This document shows positions 1-7,032 of a stretch of 64,000 bases of DNA, piece after piece (position 1 is the first letter of the stretch; each line of letters starts with the position of its first letter). Source of the DNA: Pricia mediterranea (GTDB taxonomy: Bacteria > Bacteroidota > Bacteroidia > Flavobacteriales > Flavobacteriaceae); NCBI RefSeq assembly GCF_032248455.1, contig NZ_JAVTTP010000001.1:496001-560000 (forward strand), written 5' to 3'. The position numbers and the translations under genes were made by a program. The notes under the pieces are model-generated. The model saw only the letters and a program-made list of their open reading frames with translations, was not told where the DNA came from and made no database searches.

Positions 1-345
1 CAGGACAACTTGGGGCAATACGACCCGCGCATCACCCTGAGCATTATTTATCTGGTCTCGTTCGTTTCTACCAATTTAATTTCAAGCAAGGCGACCGCCG
101 CCCTGATGGCACCGATCGTCATCAGTCTTGCCGCGGCCATGGAAGTCAGTTACAGACCTTTTTTGGTGGCGGTCATGTTCGCCTGCTCCTTAACCTTTAT
201 GACCCCTATGAGCTATCCCACGAACACCATGGTATATGCGCCCGGCAACTATAAGTTCAACGACTTTTTGAAATTCGGCACGCCCCTGAACCTGATTACC
301 TGGGTAGCGGCATCTTTTGTTATTCCGTATTTTTTTCCATTTTGA
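1..345 (+). CDS. SLC13/DASS-type permease, C-terminal fragment
   Basis: The reading frame is open from base 1, so the gene starts upstream of the window and only about 114 C-terminal residues are seen. Three hydrophobic stretches are visible. The piece with SSKATAALMAPI followed by the re-entrant TPMSYPTNTMVY is characteristic of the second half of SLC13/ArsB-like sodium- or proton-coupled permeases, which carry di- and tricarboxylates, sulfate or related anions across the inner membrane. The protein ends in a hydrophobic YFFPF right after the last helix, usual for this family. The substrate cannot be told from this fragment. The next gene is on the opposite strand, so it closes its own transcription unit. 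Confidence 0.75.
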   Translation, partial: QDNLGQYDPRITLSIIYLVSFVSTNLISSKATAALMAPIVISLAAAMEVSYRPFLVAVMFACSLTFMTPMSYPTNTMVYAPGNYKFNDFLKFGTPLNLITWVAASFVIPYFFPF

Positions 346-471
346 TGGACCCCGATAGCGGACAAACAGAACATACAATGAATGAGAAGGAAGCAGTAAG
401 TTTACACGGGTCACAACGATTGGCGCCTACCGCTGTAGCAACCTTCGGACAAAGTAACGGTCATCGCACGA

Positions 472-1611
472 TTAGTTGTTCCGTGCCTTGTGGTTATCCA
501 AGACGTCCAAGGTTTCCTTGATAGGAAGCGCTTTGACCGCCCTACCCTGTTGTCCCACCATATCTTCTGCCATAAACAACGAATTGTATATCGATTCCTC
601 GGTGGCTTCTACAACCGCCAAAAATAAGGGGGACATAAAATCGTTCAACACCCTCGGAGCATTGTTTTCAATCGAATTGGGACTATAAGGTACCCTGGTT
701 TCTTTATGGGTACTGAACGCAATACTGTAATCCCCGCTACCGTTCGATGAAAACGACCCTACCCTACCGAAAGCGAGAAAAGAACGCCGAGCCAATCGCT
801 GTAAATTTCTACTCGAAAGCGGGGCATCGGTTGCGATGATGATCATACAGGAACCGTCGACCACATAAGGCACGCCTTCCGCCATATAAAAGTTGTTCAA
901 TTCCCGGCCGACGGGAGCTCCGTTGATCCTCAATATACCACCGAAATTCGTTTGTACCAAAACACCTACCGTATAGCCCCCTTTATTCTTGGGGAGCACT
1001 CGCGAAGATGTCCCAATTCCCCCTTTGAACCCAAGACACCGGGTCCCGGTACCGGCTCCGACGTTGCCCTCGTCCACCTTAGTGTTCGAAGCATTTTGTA
1101 TGGCTTCCAAAACATCGGACGATTTCACATGGCGCCCCCGAATATCGTTCAACCACCCGTCATTGGTCTCCCCCACTATGGGATTGAGCGACCGCACGTC
1201 GGAATTTTCAGGAATATCAAGCATATAATCGATCAAGGCATTGGCGACAGTAAACGTATTCAAGGTATTGGTAAGGGCGATAGGGGATTCGATATTTCCT
1301 AATTCCTCAATTTGGGTGGTACCCACCGACTTGCCGAACCCGTTGCCGACAAAAATGCCGGCAGGAACTTTTTCCTTAAAAATGTTTCCTTGATGTGGCA
1401 GAATCACTGTTACCCCGGTGCGGACCGAGTCGCCCTGGATCAAGGACCTGTGACCTACCGACACCCCCTCCACATCGGTGATTGCATTATTGCTGCCCGG
1501 GGTCAAAATTCCAGAAACGACCCCTATGTCCCGTGCCCTGGCACGTTCTTGGGCAGAAATTATCGTAGGAAGATAGAGGAGCACTATTAAAATGCAGATG
1601 TATCGTATCAT
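472..1611 (-). CDS. P1 family (DmpA-like) aminopeptidase, secreted
   Basis: S58/P1 peptidases are N-terminal-nucleophile aminopeptidases that cleave themselves inside a Gly-rich loop. The family signature GTRCLGFKGGIGTSSR is present near the middle, and the N-terminal part (ITDVEGVSVGH, GVTVILP, PAGIFVGNGFGKSVG) is typical. I place the start at the ATG at 1611 rather than at the longer open frame to 1734, because the protein then begins with a clean Sec signal peptide (MIRYICILIVLLYLPTIISA). The length of about 379 residues fits the family. It is probably a periplasmic peptide or amide hydrolase. It has no obvious link to the respiratory genes, and it is convergent with the permease on its left. 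Confidence 0.85.
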   Translation of the reverse strand: MIRYICILIVLLYLPTIISAQERARARDIGVVSGILTPGSNNAITDVEGVSVGHRSLIQGDSVRTGVTVILPHQGNIFKEKVPAGIFVGNGFGKSVGTTQIEELGNIESPIALTNTLNTFTVANALIDYMLDIPENSDVRSLNPIVGETNDGWLNDIRGRHVKSSDVLEAIQNASNTKVDEGNVGAGTGTRCLGFKGGIGTSSRVLPKNKGGYTVGVLVQTNFGGILRINGAPVGRELNNFYMAEGVPYVVDGSCMIIIATDAPLSSRNLQRLARRSFLAFGRVGSFSSNGSGDYSIAFSTHKETRVPYSPNSIENNAPRVLNDFMSPLFLAVVEATEESIYNSLFMAEDMVGQQGRAVKALPIKETLDVLDNHKARNN

Positions 1612-1773
1612 CTCAAGGTAGAATGTGATTTCTGTGGAGCAATATACAATTTTCGAGCTACTTTTTATAGCGATAACAACGGAGGCGTGCCTTGTTGCCT
1701 GCTCGAAAATTTCGTATTTTATAGCATGAAACAAGCACTAAAAAATTTTAAAAATTTCTTCAAAAAAGGTAAT

Positions 1774-1828
1774 GTTTAAAATTTTTGATGCGAGAGCGCA
1801 GGGTTTGCACGCGTTCTTAATTTTTCAA
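1774..1828. repeat. Dispersed AT/CG-mixed intergenic repeat, copy 1
   Basis: A stretch with the layout TTTAAAATTTTTGATGC, a GC-rich middle, then CGTTCTTAATTTTTC. A clearly related copy lies at 45613-45658 (TTTAAAATTTGTCGATGC ... TATTCTTAATTTTTC). Both sit in spacers. The ends are better conserved than the middle, which suggests a small non-coding dispersed element. Confidence 0.45.
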
Positions 1829-1865
1829 TTAACTAAGCTTCTCTTAATTAAAAAGATTTAAACGC

Positions 1866-2090
1866 ATGAAAAATTCAGCTATGTTTTGGGTGGTGTCCAC
1901 CACGCTAGTCCTAATTACCGTAACGATTATGTCCACCATGAACTTCGCGTTCAACTGGGTATTCTATGTTACCGTGGTCGGGCAGGCGATGGTCGTATTT
2001 ATGGTGTATCGGGTCTTGCGGGATAATTATACAACGTATAAGACCTTTGCCGACTTTTATGAAGACCATCCTATCGGAAGACAGGAATAA
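1866..2090 (+). CDS. Small two-helix inner-membrane protein, unknown
   Basis: 74 residues with two hydrophobic segments (about residues 7-25 and 30-50) and a charged, acidic C-terminal tail (YKTFADFYEDHPIG). The start is an ATG preceded by an A/T-rich leader. I do not recognise a named family. The tail looks like those of small membrane proteins that sit beside cytochrome oxidase genes in flavobacteria, but that is only an impression. It stands alone: the peptidase upstream is divergent and the stress protein downstream is convergent. Confidence 0.6.
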   Translation: MKNSAMFWVVSTTLVLITVTIMSTMNFAFNWVFYVTVVGQAMVVFMVYRVLRDNYTTYKTFADFYEDHPIGRQE

Positions 2091-2094
2091 GATG

Positions 2095-2112
2095 CGCTAC
2101 GAGATCGTAGCG
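2095..2112. terminator. Perfect 8-bp hairpin between convergent stop codons
   Basis: CGCTACGA-GA-TCGTAGCG forms a perfect palindromic stem between the stop of the small membrane protein (2090) and the stop of the Usp gene (2113). There is no T-run on either side, so it is not a classical intrinsic terminator. The 2-nt centre would force a larger loop. Its position suggests a bidirectional transcript end. Confidence 0.4.
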
Positions 2113-3015
2113 TCAATGTGAAACCGCATCCGTTTCGGAGGATTTCCACCGCGGAGACACCCCCATACCCAGCTCAGGAATTACCAGAAGGGGAATTTGA
2201 GTGTGAAACGCAACACGTTTGACCACGGGTTCCCTGGTCATACGCTCTACATAGCTGTGCTGATAATTGAGCATGGCCAGTAAGTGTATGTCCAATTCGT
2301 CCGTAAACATCTCCAAGGTCTTGGAAACTGAGTTCAACTCGGAGACCGTATGCACGTAATGTTCAACGGGCCTTAGATATTTACGCAACATCCCGAGGTT
2401 AAACTGCTGAAGTTCCGTTAGGGCCTTTATTTCATATTGCACGTGTACAATTCGAATGACCGCATTGAACATTTTTGCCATATCGAGAAGGGGCCGCAGT
2501 TCAGAAATGGTGTAAAATCGGTTGAAATCGGTGGCAAAGGCAATTTCTGAAGGAGCGGCGAACTCAAAGGATTGAGGTATGGCCAACACGGGACAATTCT
2601 TGATGGACTTTATGATGCGGACCGTATTCCCACCCATGAACACTTCCTTAAGGCCTGACGCTCCCTTTGTCCCGGTAATTATTAAATCGATATCATGTTT
2701 TTCCACCGTATCACGGATCGCATCGACCAATAAACTAAAAGAGGAAAGGGTTCTATAGTGGTGGCCACTAGCGCTGTCAACGTTCTTAATCCGCCGTACC
2801 ATCCTCTCAAGTCCCCTTTCGGAATGTATCCGCGCGCCGTCCTCAAAAGTACCCTGTTCAAAACTGGCGGCCATAAATCGACTACTGGCAATGGCAGGTG
2901 TATATACGTTCAGTAAATGAAAGGTACACTGCTCCCCCTTGAAAAGCGCCAGGGCATACTTAATGGCATTCCACGAGTTATTCGAAAAATCTGTTGGCAA
3001 TAGAATATTTTTCAT
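2113..3015 (-). CDS. Tandem-domain universal stress protein
   Basis: Two Usp folds in tandem in about 300 residues. The first opens with MKNILLPTDFSNNSWNAIKY and contains the nucleotide-loop motif IITGTKGASGLKEVFMGGNT. The second half is less conserved and has lost a clear G-2x-G-9x-G loop. The ATG at 3015 is chosen because it directly precedes the conserved beta-1 strand and lies about 23 nt below the predicted start site of the FNR-type promoter. Usp proteins bind ATP or AMP and appear under growth arrest; no enzymatic role is implied. It is one of three tandem Usp genes in the window, and each has, or is cotranscribed from, an FNR-type site. Confidence 0.85.
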   Translation of the reverse strand: MKNILLPTDFSNNSWNAIKYALALFKGEQCTFHLLNVYTPAIASSRFMAASFEQGTFEDGARIHSERGLERMVRRIKNVDSASGHHYRTLSSFSLLVDAIRDTVEKHDIDLIITGTKGASGLKEVFMGGNTVRIIKSIKNCPVLAIPQSFEFAAPSEIAFATDFNRFYTISELRPLLDMAKMFNAVIRIVHVQYEIKALTELQQFNLGMLRKYLRPVEHYVHTVSELNSVSKTLEMFTDELDIHLLAMLNYQHSYVERMTREPVVKRVAFHTQIPLLVIPELGMGVSPRWKSSETDAVSH

Positions 3016-3041
3016 GGCAGCTTGGCTATGGGATAGGAACA

Positions 3042-3084
3042 CAAACTTAGAAGTTGAGACTGGCGTAAAAAATGATAATTGTCA
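3042..3084 (-). promoter_or_regulatory. FNR-type promoter of the 2113-3015 usp gene
   Basis: The palindrome at 3073-3084 reads TGACAATTATCA on the minus strand. The -7 box TAAGTTTG occupies 3049-3042. The distance from palindrome centre to the last G is 36.5 bp, the same as at nine other promoters here. Confidence 0.75.
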
Positions 3085-3092
3085 GCTTTTCC

Positions 3093-3794
3093 TTAAAATC
3101 CATCGACCACGTTCCGAAGTCCCTCTTCATCAATAATGGCTACCTTCTTACCGGAAGTCTTTAAATACCCCTTTTTCTTGAATTCGGAAATGATACGGAT
3201 GCACGATTCCGTAGCGGTACCGACCACATTGGCAATGTCTTCCCGAGATAGTTTCAGGAGCAGAAATCCGTCTTTATCCTCTCCAAAGTTGGCTTTGAGA
3301 TAGAAAAAGGCTTCGGCAATACGTTGTTTGACCGTCTTTTGGCCCATATTGACGATGACATCGTCGGCCTCCTTCAGATCATGGGCCATATGACGTAGCA
3401 TTTCCACGGCAAAGTCAGGATTGGAATTCAAGCTGTTCACAATCGTCTCCTTTGGAATAAAACATACCTCCATATCATCGACCGCCGTAGCGCTTAAATT
3501 GGTATTCTCGTCTACGATTACCGAGCGTTGCCCCAGTACCTCGCCCTTGGTGGCCAGTTTGACAATCTGATCTTTACCGTTCGCACTTAGCTTCGAAAGT
3601 TTAGAAACCCCGCCCCGCACACAGTATACACCTTTAAGCTTTTCCCCTTCCTTAAATATGGAATCTCCCTTCTTGACGAGTTTGGTGGTCTTACTTTCCG
3701 AAACGCGCCGCAGCTCTTCCTTGCTCATCGCCCGTAAAGAATTGAACTGCCGTACGATACACTGCTCACATCGGGTTGGTATTCCGTCTTCCAT
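3093..3794 (-). CDS. fnr: FNR-like Crp-family transcription regulator
   Basis: 233 residues: an N-terminal Cys pair (C9, C12), a cyclic-nucleotide-binding-type beta roll (about 25-140), a dimer helix and a winged helix-turn-helix (about 165-215, SREDIANVVGTATESCIRII). E. coli FNR holds its 4Fe-4S cluster with C20, C23, C29 and C122. Here C9, C12 and C111 align with three of these, the C29 position is Asn18, and C58 is an extra Cys that could complete the cluster. The recognition helix keeps the FNR-type Glu and Arg, which fits the TGAC/TGAT half sites nearby. Expected role: activation of low-oxygen and nitrogen-oxide respiration genes. It is divergent from ccoI and shares one 18-bp palindrome with it, so it probably controls itself. 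Oxygen sensing versus NO sensing is not decided by sequence. Confidence 0.88.
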   Translation of the reverse strand: MEDGIPTRCEQCIVRQFNSLRAMSKEELRRVSESKTTKLVKKGDSIFKEGEKLKGVYCVRGGVSKLSKLSANGKDQIVKLATKGEVLGQRSVIVDENTNLSATAVDDMEVCFIPKETIVNSLNSNPDFAVEMLRHMAHDLKEADDVIVNMGQKTVKQRIAEAFFYLKANFGEDKDGFLLLKLSREDIANVVGTATESCIRIISEFKKKGYLKTSGKKVAIIDEEGLRNVVDGF

Positions 3795-3819
3795 TGTACC
3801 CTATTTTATTGTAATCTTG

Positions 3820-3893
3820 CGAATATATCTTTTATGGGGAACATACCACATGACAATTGTCATGTTTTAAACGGTTAGGCGTCCGCATCTTTG
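3820..3893. promoter_or_regulatory. Bidirectional FNR-type promoter, fnr / ccoI
   Basis: ACATGACAATTGTCATGT at 3848-3865 is a perfect 18-bp palindrome. On the plus strand a -7 box CATCTTTG ends at 3893; on the minus strand TATATTCG ends at 3820. Both ends lie exactly 36.5 bp from the palindrome centre (3856.5). One operator therefore appears to drive ccoI and fnr in opposite directions. Confidence 0.8.
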
Positions 3894-4087
3894 CCAATCC
3901 TGCGCTAATCGCTGTTCGCTTTAAGCGTTGTGCATTCCGTTGCGGCTCTTTATTAGGCCCAATGGAAAGACAAAATGGAGCGTCGGGCAGAAAATTTTGT
4001 TCGTCTTGACGTGGAATTTTCTTAGATTCGTGGAACAAAATTTACCTTCCGAAGTAAATTTAGAAACTAGTGCCTGAAAGACCAAAC

Positions 4088-6484
4088 ATGCAGAGGATCG
4101 AATGTTATCATTGCGGTGACGATTGCGGCAAACATCCCATGGTATTCGACAAACGCCAATTTTGTTGCAATGGCTGCAAGACGGTCTATGAGATCTTCAC
4201 CTCGAACGACCTCTCCTACTACTATGATCTACAATCTGCCGCCGGTGCCACCCCGGCAACGGTCGAAAGCAAATACGACTTTCTCGATACCGACACGATT
4301 ATCGAACGCCTGACGGAATTCAACGACACCGACCTACAGATCGTCGATCTCTACGTTCCCCATATCCACTGCAGTTCCTGCATATGGGTACTCGAAAACC
4401 TGAACAGGCTGAATCCCGCTATAAGCGGTTCGCAGGTCAATTTTCCAAAAAAAACACTGCGGATCTCCTATAATCCCAAGAAAACCACCTTGAGACAAGT
4501 GGTGGTGCTACTCGCAAAAATCGGGTACGAGCCCTACATCTCCCTAGATGATTTTGATAACGAAAAAAAGGATACCGACCGCAGCCTTATCTACAAATTG
4601 GGAGTAGCGGGCTTTGCGTTCGGTAACGTTATGTTCCTGTCCTTTCCGGATTATCTCGATCTGTCCGCAAGCCAAACATCCGGGGGGGAATTCTGGCTCA
4701 ACCAGTACGAAACGGTATTTCGCTGGATGATGTTCGCCTTCTCCTTGCCCGTGGTCTTCTACGCCGGAAGCGGATATTTTATTTCGGCATATCAGGGTCT
4801 CCGCCATCGTTTTCTGAATATTGACGTACCTATTGCCTTAGGTATTCTGGTGCTCTTTCTTCGAAGTACAATTGAAATCATGTTCAATTGGGGAAATGGA
4901 TTTTTCGATTCGCTCACGGGATTGGTCTTCTTTTTATTGTTGGGAAAATTCTTTCAACAGAAAACCTATGCCTTTCTGTCATTTGAGCGGGATTACAAAT
5001 CGTATTTCCCCATCGCGATTACTAGGATAACATCCGAGGGAAAAGAGGTGTCCACGCAAGTCAACGAAATCGAAAAGGGCGATCGGTTGCTGATCCGCAA
5101 CGAGGAACTGATTCCTGTTGATGGAATTCTTATCAACGGGGACGCCCGAATCGACTATAGTTTTGTGACCGGAGAATCGGAGCCGGTACGCAAACAGTCG
5201 GGGGACAAGTTGTACGCAGGCGGGAAACAGCTGCGCGGTGCCATTGAAATGGAAGCCTTGAAATCGGTATCACAATCGTACCTGACCCAATTATGGGGCA
5301 ACTCCGTTTTCCAAGGCACGTCCCAGAGCAAGTTCAGGACGCTCACCGACGGCATAGGCAAACGTTTTACCATCGCCGTGCTGACCATTGCCTTTACGGC
5401 GACCGCTTTTTGGCTTTATCTTGATCCCAGCAAGGCCTTGAATGTCTTTACTGCGGTACTTATCATTGCCTGCCCCTGTGCTATTGCCCTTGCGGCACCA
5501 TTTACCTTGGGTAACCTTTTGCGCATCTTCGGACGTAAAAAATTATACCTAAAAGATACGCGAACCATCGAGCAGCTCGCCCTGATCAATACCGTGGTTT
5601 TCGATAAAACCGGCACCATAACCACCTCGCAGAAAAGTACGGCGACCTACGAAGGCATGCCCTTGACCGCCGAAGAGGAATCTCTCTTGAAAAATACCCT
5701 CAGAAGCTCGAACCATCCCCTGAGCCGTTCGTTATACGATTTACTCGCCGAACAGGACATTATCACCCTCGATGAATACGAAGAACATCTGGGCAAAGGC
5801 CTACAGGGCTCAAAAGATAACGACCATATGAAAATCGGTTCCCCCGAATTTGTGGGGAATCGGCAACCAACGGATGCGCTCGATACCTCGGTACACATCA
5901 GCAACAACGATTCATACAAGGGTAAATACGTGTTTCATAACCACTATCGCGAGGGAGCCGATGTCATGTTCCATGCAATGTCGGAATCGTTGGATCTTGC
6001 CATTCTTTCGGGGGACAACGAAGGTGAAAAAGGACGTTTACAACAAATGCTTCCGCGAAATACGCCTCTGCATTTCAACCAAAAACCCGAAAGCAAGCTC
6101 GAATTTATAGAATCACGCCAAGAACAAGGAAAAAAGGTAATGATGCTGGGAGATGGATTGAACGATGCAGGGGCATTGGCCCAGGCAGACGTGGGCATCG
6201 CCATTTCGGAAAACGTAAACGTTTTCTCACCGGCCTGTGACGGCATACTCGATGCAACCAAATTTCAGCAGTTCTATACCTACATTGTGGCGTCACGTAA
6301 AGCAATGCATATCGTCAAGCTTTGCTTTATTCTGTCTTTGACGTACAATGTAATCGGACTCTATTTTGCGGTGACGGGGCAACTACGGCCCGTAATAGCT
6401 GCCATTCTAATGCCCTTAAGCTCCGTCAGCGTGGTAGCTTTTGCTACCCTAATGACCAATTTGCTGGGAAGAAAACTGAAATAA
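4088..6484 (+). CDS. ccoI: Copper-exporting P1B-type ATPase CcoI/FixI for cbb3 assembly
   Basis: About 798 residues. In order: an N-terminal Cys cluster (CYHCGDDC, FCCNGC) typical of CcoI, a heavy-metal-associated domain with HCSSC (near 98), transmembrane helices, the actuator loop with TGES, the metal-site motif CPC in the membrane, the phosphorylation motif DKTGTIT, and GDGLNDAGAL before the last helices. CcoI moves copper across the inner membrane for insertion into the CuB site of cbb3 oxidase. An in-frame GTG at 4070 is possible, but the ATG at 4088 lies right before the first conserved Cys motif. ccoS follows after 73 bp with its own FNR-type promoter. Confidence 0.93.
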   Translation: MQRIECYHCGDDCGKHPMVFDKRQFCCNGCKTVYEIFTSNDLSYYYDLQSAAGATPATVESKYDFLDTDTIIERLTEFNDTDLQIVDLYVPHIHCSSCIWVLENLNRLNPAISGSQVNFPKKTLRISYNPKKTTLRQVVVLLAKIGYEPYISLDDFDNEKKDTDRSLIYKLGVAGFAFGNVMFLSFPDYLDLSASQTSGGEFWLNQYETVFRWMMFAFSLPVVFYAGSGYFISAYQGLRHRFLNIDVPIALGILVLFLRSTIEIMFNWGNGFFDSLTGLVFFLLLGKFFQQKTYAFLSFERDYKSYFPIAITRITSEGKEVSTQVNEIEKGDRLLIRNEELIPVDGILINGDARIDYSFVTGESEPVRKQSGDKLYAGGKQLRGAIEMEALKSVSQSYLTQLWGNSVFQGTSQSKFRTLTDGIGKRFTIAVLTIAFTATAFWLYLDPSKALNVFTAVLIIACPCAIALAAPFTLGNLLRIFGRKKLYLKDTRTIEQLALINTVVFDKTGTITTSQKSTATYEGMPLTAEEESLLKNTLRSSNHPLSRSLYDLLAEQDIITLDEYEEHLGKGLQGSKDNDHMKIGSPEFVGNRQPTDALDTSVHISNNDSYKGKYVFHNHYREGADVMFHAMSESLDLAILSGDNEGEKGRLQQMLPRNTPLHFNQKPESKLEFIESRQEQGKKVMMLGDGLNDAGALAQADVGIAISENVNVFSPACDGILDATKFQQFYTYIVASRKAMHIVKLCFILSLTYNVIGLYFAVTGQLRPVIAAILMPLSSVSVVAFATLMTNLLGRKLK

Positions 6485-6495
6485 ACCATAAAACC

Positions 6496-6538
6496 TGACA
6501 AATGTCATGTTCAGTATAATATCAGGAACGTAGTTTTG
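6496..6538 (+). promoter_or_regulatory. FNR-type promoter of ccoS
   Basis: Palindrome TGACAAATGTCA (6496-6507) and -7 box TAGTTTTG (6531-6538), centre-to-G distance 36.5 bp. The predicted start of transcription is about 16 bp before the ccoS ATG. Confidence 0.75.
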
Positions 6539-6557
6539 GGCCAAATTCAATGAGGGC

Positions 6558-6845
6558 ATGAGTGTCATTTACATTTTATTAGCTATCAGCCTTGTCGTTG
6601 CGATCATTTTCTTTGTAGCCTTCATCGTTTCGGTAAAAAACGGACAGTACGATGATTCATATACCCCCGCGGTACGTATGCTGTTCGACGACGAACTAAT
6701 TCGGGAAGGCAAAGAGAATTCAGAAATTATTGAAGAGCAGACAGGGGCAGAGAGCAGAGACAGCCAATTCAGGAGCCAAGTCGAGAGAACAGAGCTAAGA
6801 GAACAGGGAAAAGAGAAAAGTGAACAACCGGGAAGAGAACAGTGA
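6558..6845 (+). CDS. ccoS: cbb3 oxidase maturation protein CcoS with an anomalous low-complexity tail
   Basis: The first 50 residues are a normal CcoS: one transmembrane helix (MSVIYILLAISLVVAIIFF) followed by a short conserved piece ending DDSYTPAVRMLFDD. CcoS is needed for cofactor insertion into CcoN. Family members usually end here. This one runs on for another 40 or so residues rich in E, Q, R and S (EEQTGAESRDSQ, REQGKEKSEQPGREQ), encoded by a purine-rich iteration of GAGAACAG-like words that continues past the stop to about 6870. The tail therefore looks like read-through into degenerate spacer repeat rather than a functional domain. Confidence 0.85.
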   Translation: MSVIYILLAISLVVAIIFFVAFIVSVKNGQYDDSYTPAVRMLFDDELIREGKENSEIIEEQTGAESRDSQFRSQVERTELREQGKEKSEQPGREQ

Positions 6846-7032
6846 CAGGAGTCAAGAGCAGAGGCTAGTCGCTAGTGACGGCCACAAATTTTAAATTCGA
6901 GCGAAACCAATCCAACTAAAAAAACAGGGTGAAAAGCATAGAGGTCAACAAGATAGCATGGGTGTAACAAAAAACGTCAATTTCCTTTAATGCTATTCTC
7001 GCTTTTTCTCCCTTACTGAAAAACGATCAACT
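6846..7032 (+). other. Spacer between ccoS and ccoN
   Basis: About 187 bp, starting with the end of the purine-rich GAGAACAG/GAGTCAAGAG word iteration (to about 6870) and then AT-rich sequence. I see no FNR-type palindrome here, so ccoNO is probably transcribed from the ccoI/ccoS promoters, or from one I cannot recognise. Confidence 0.5.
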
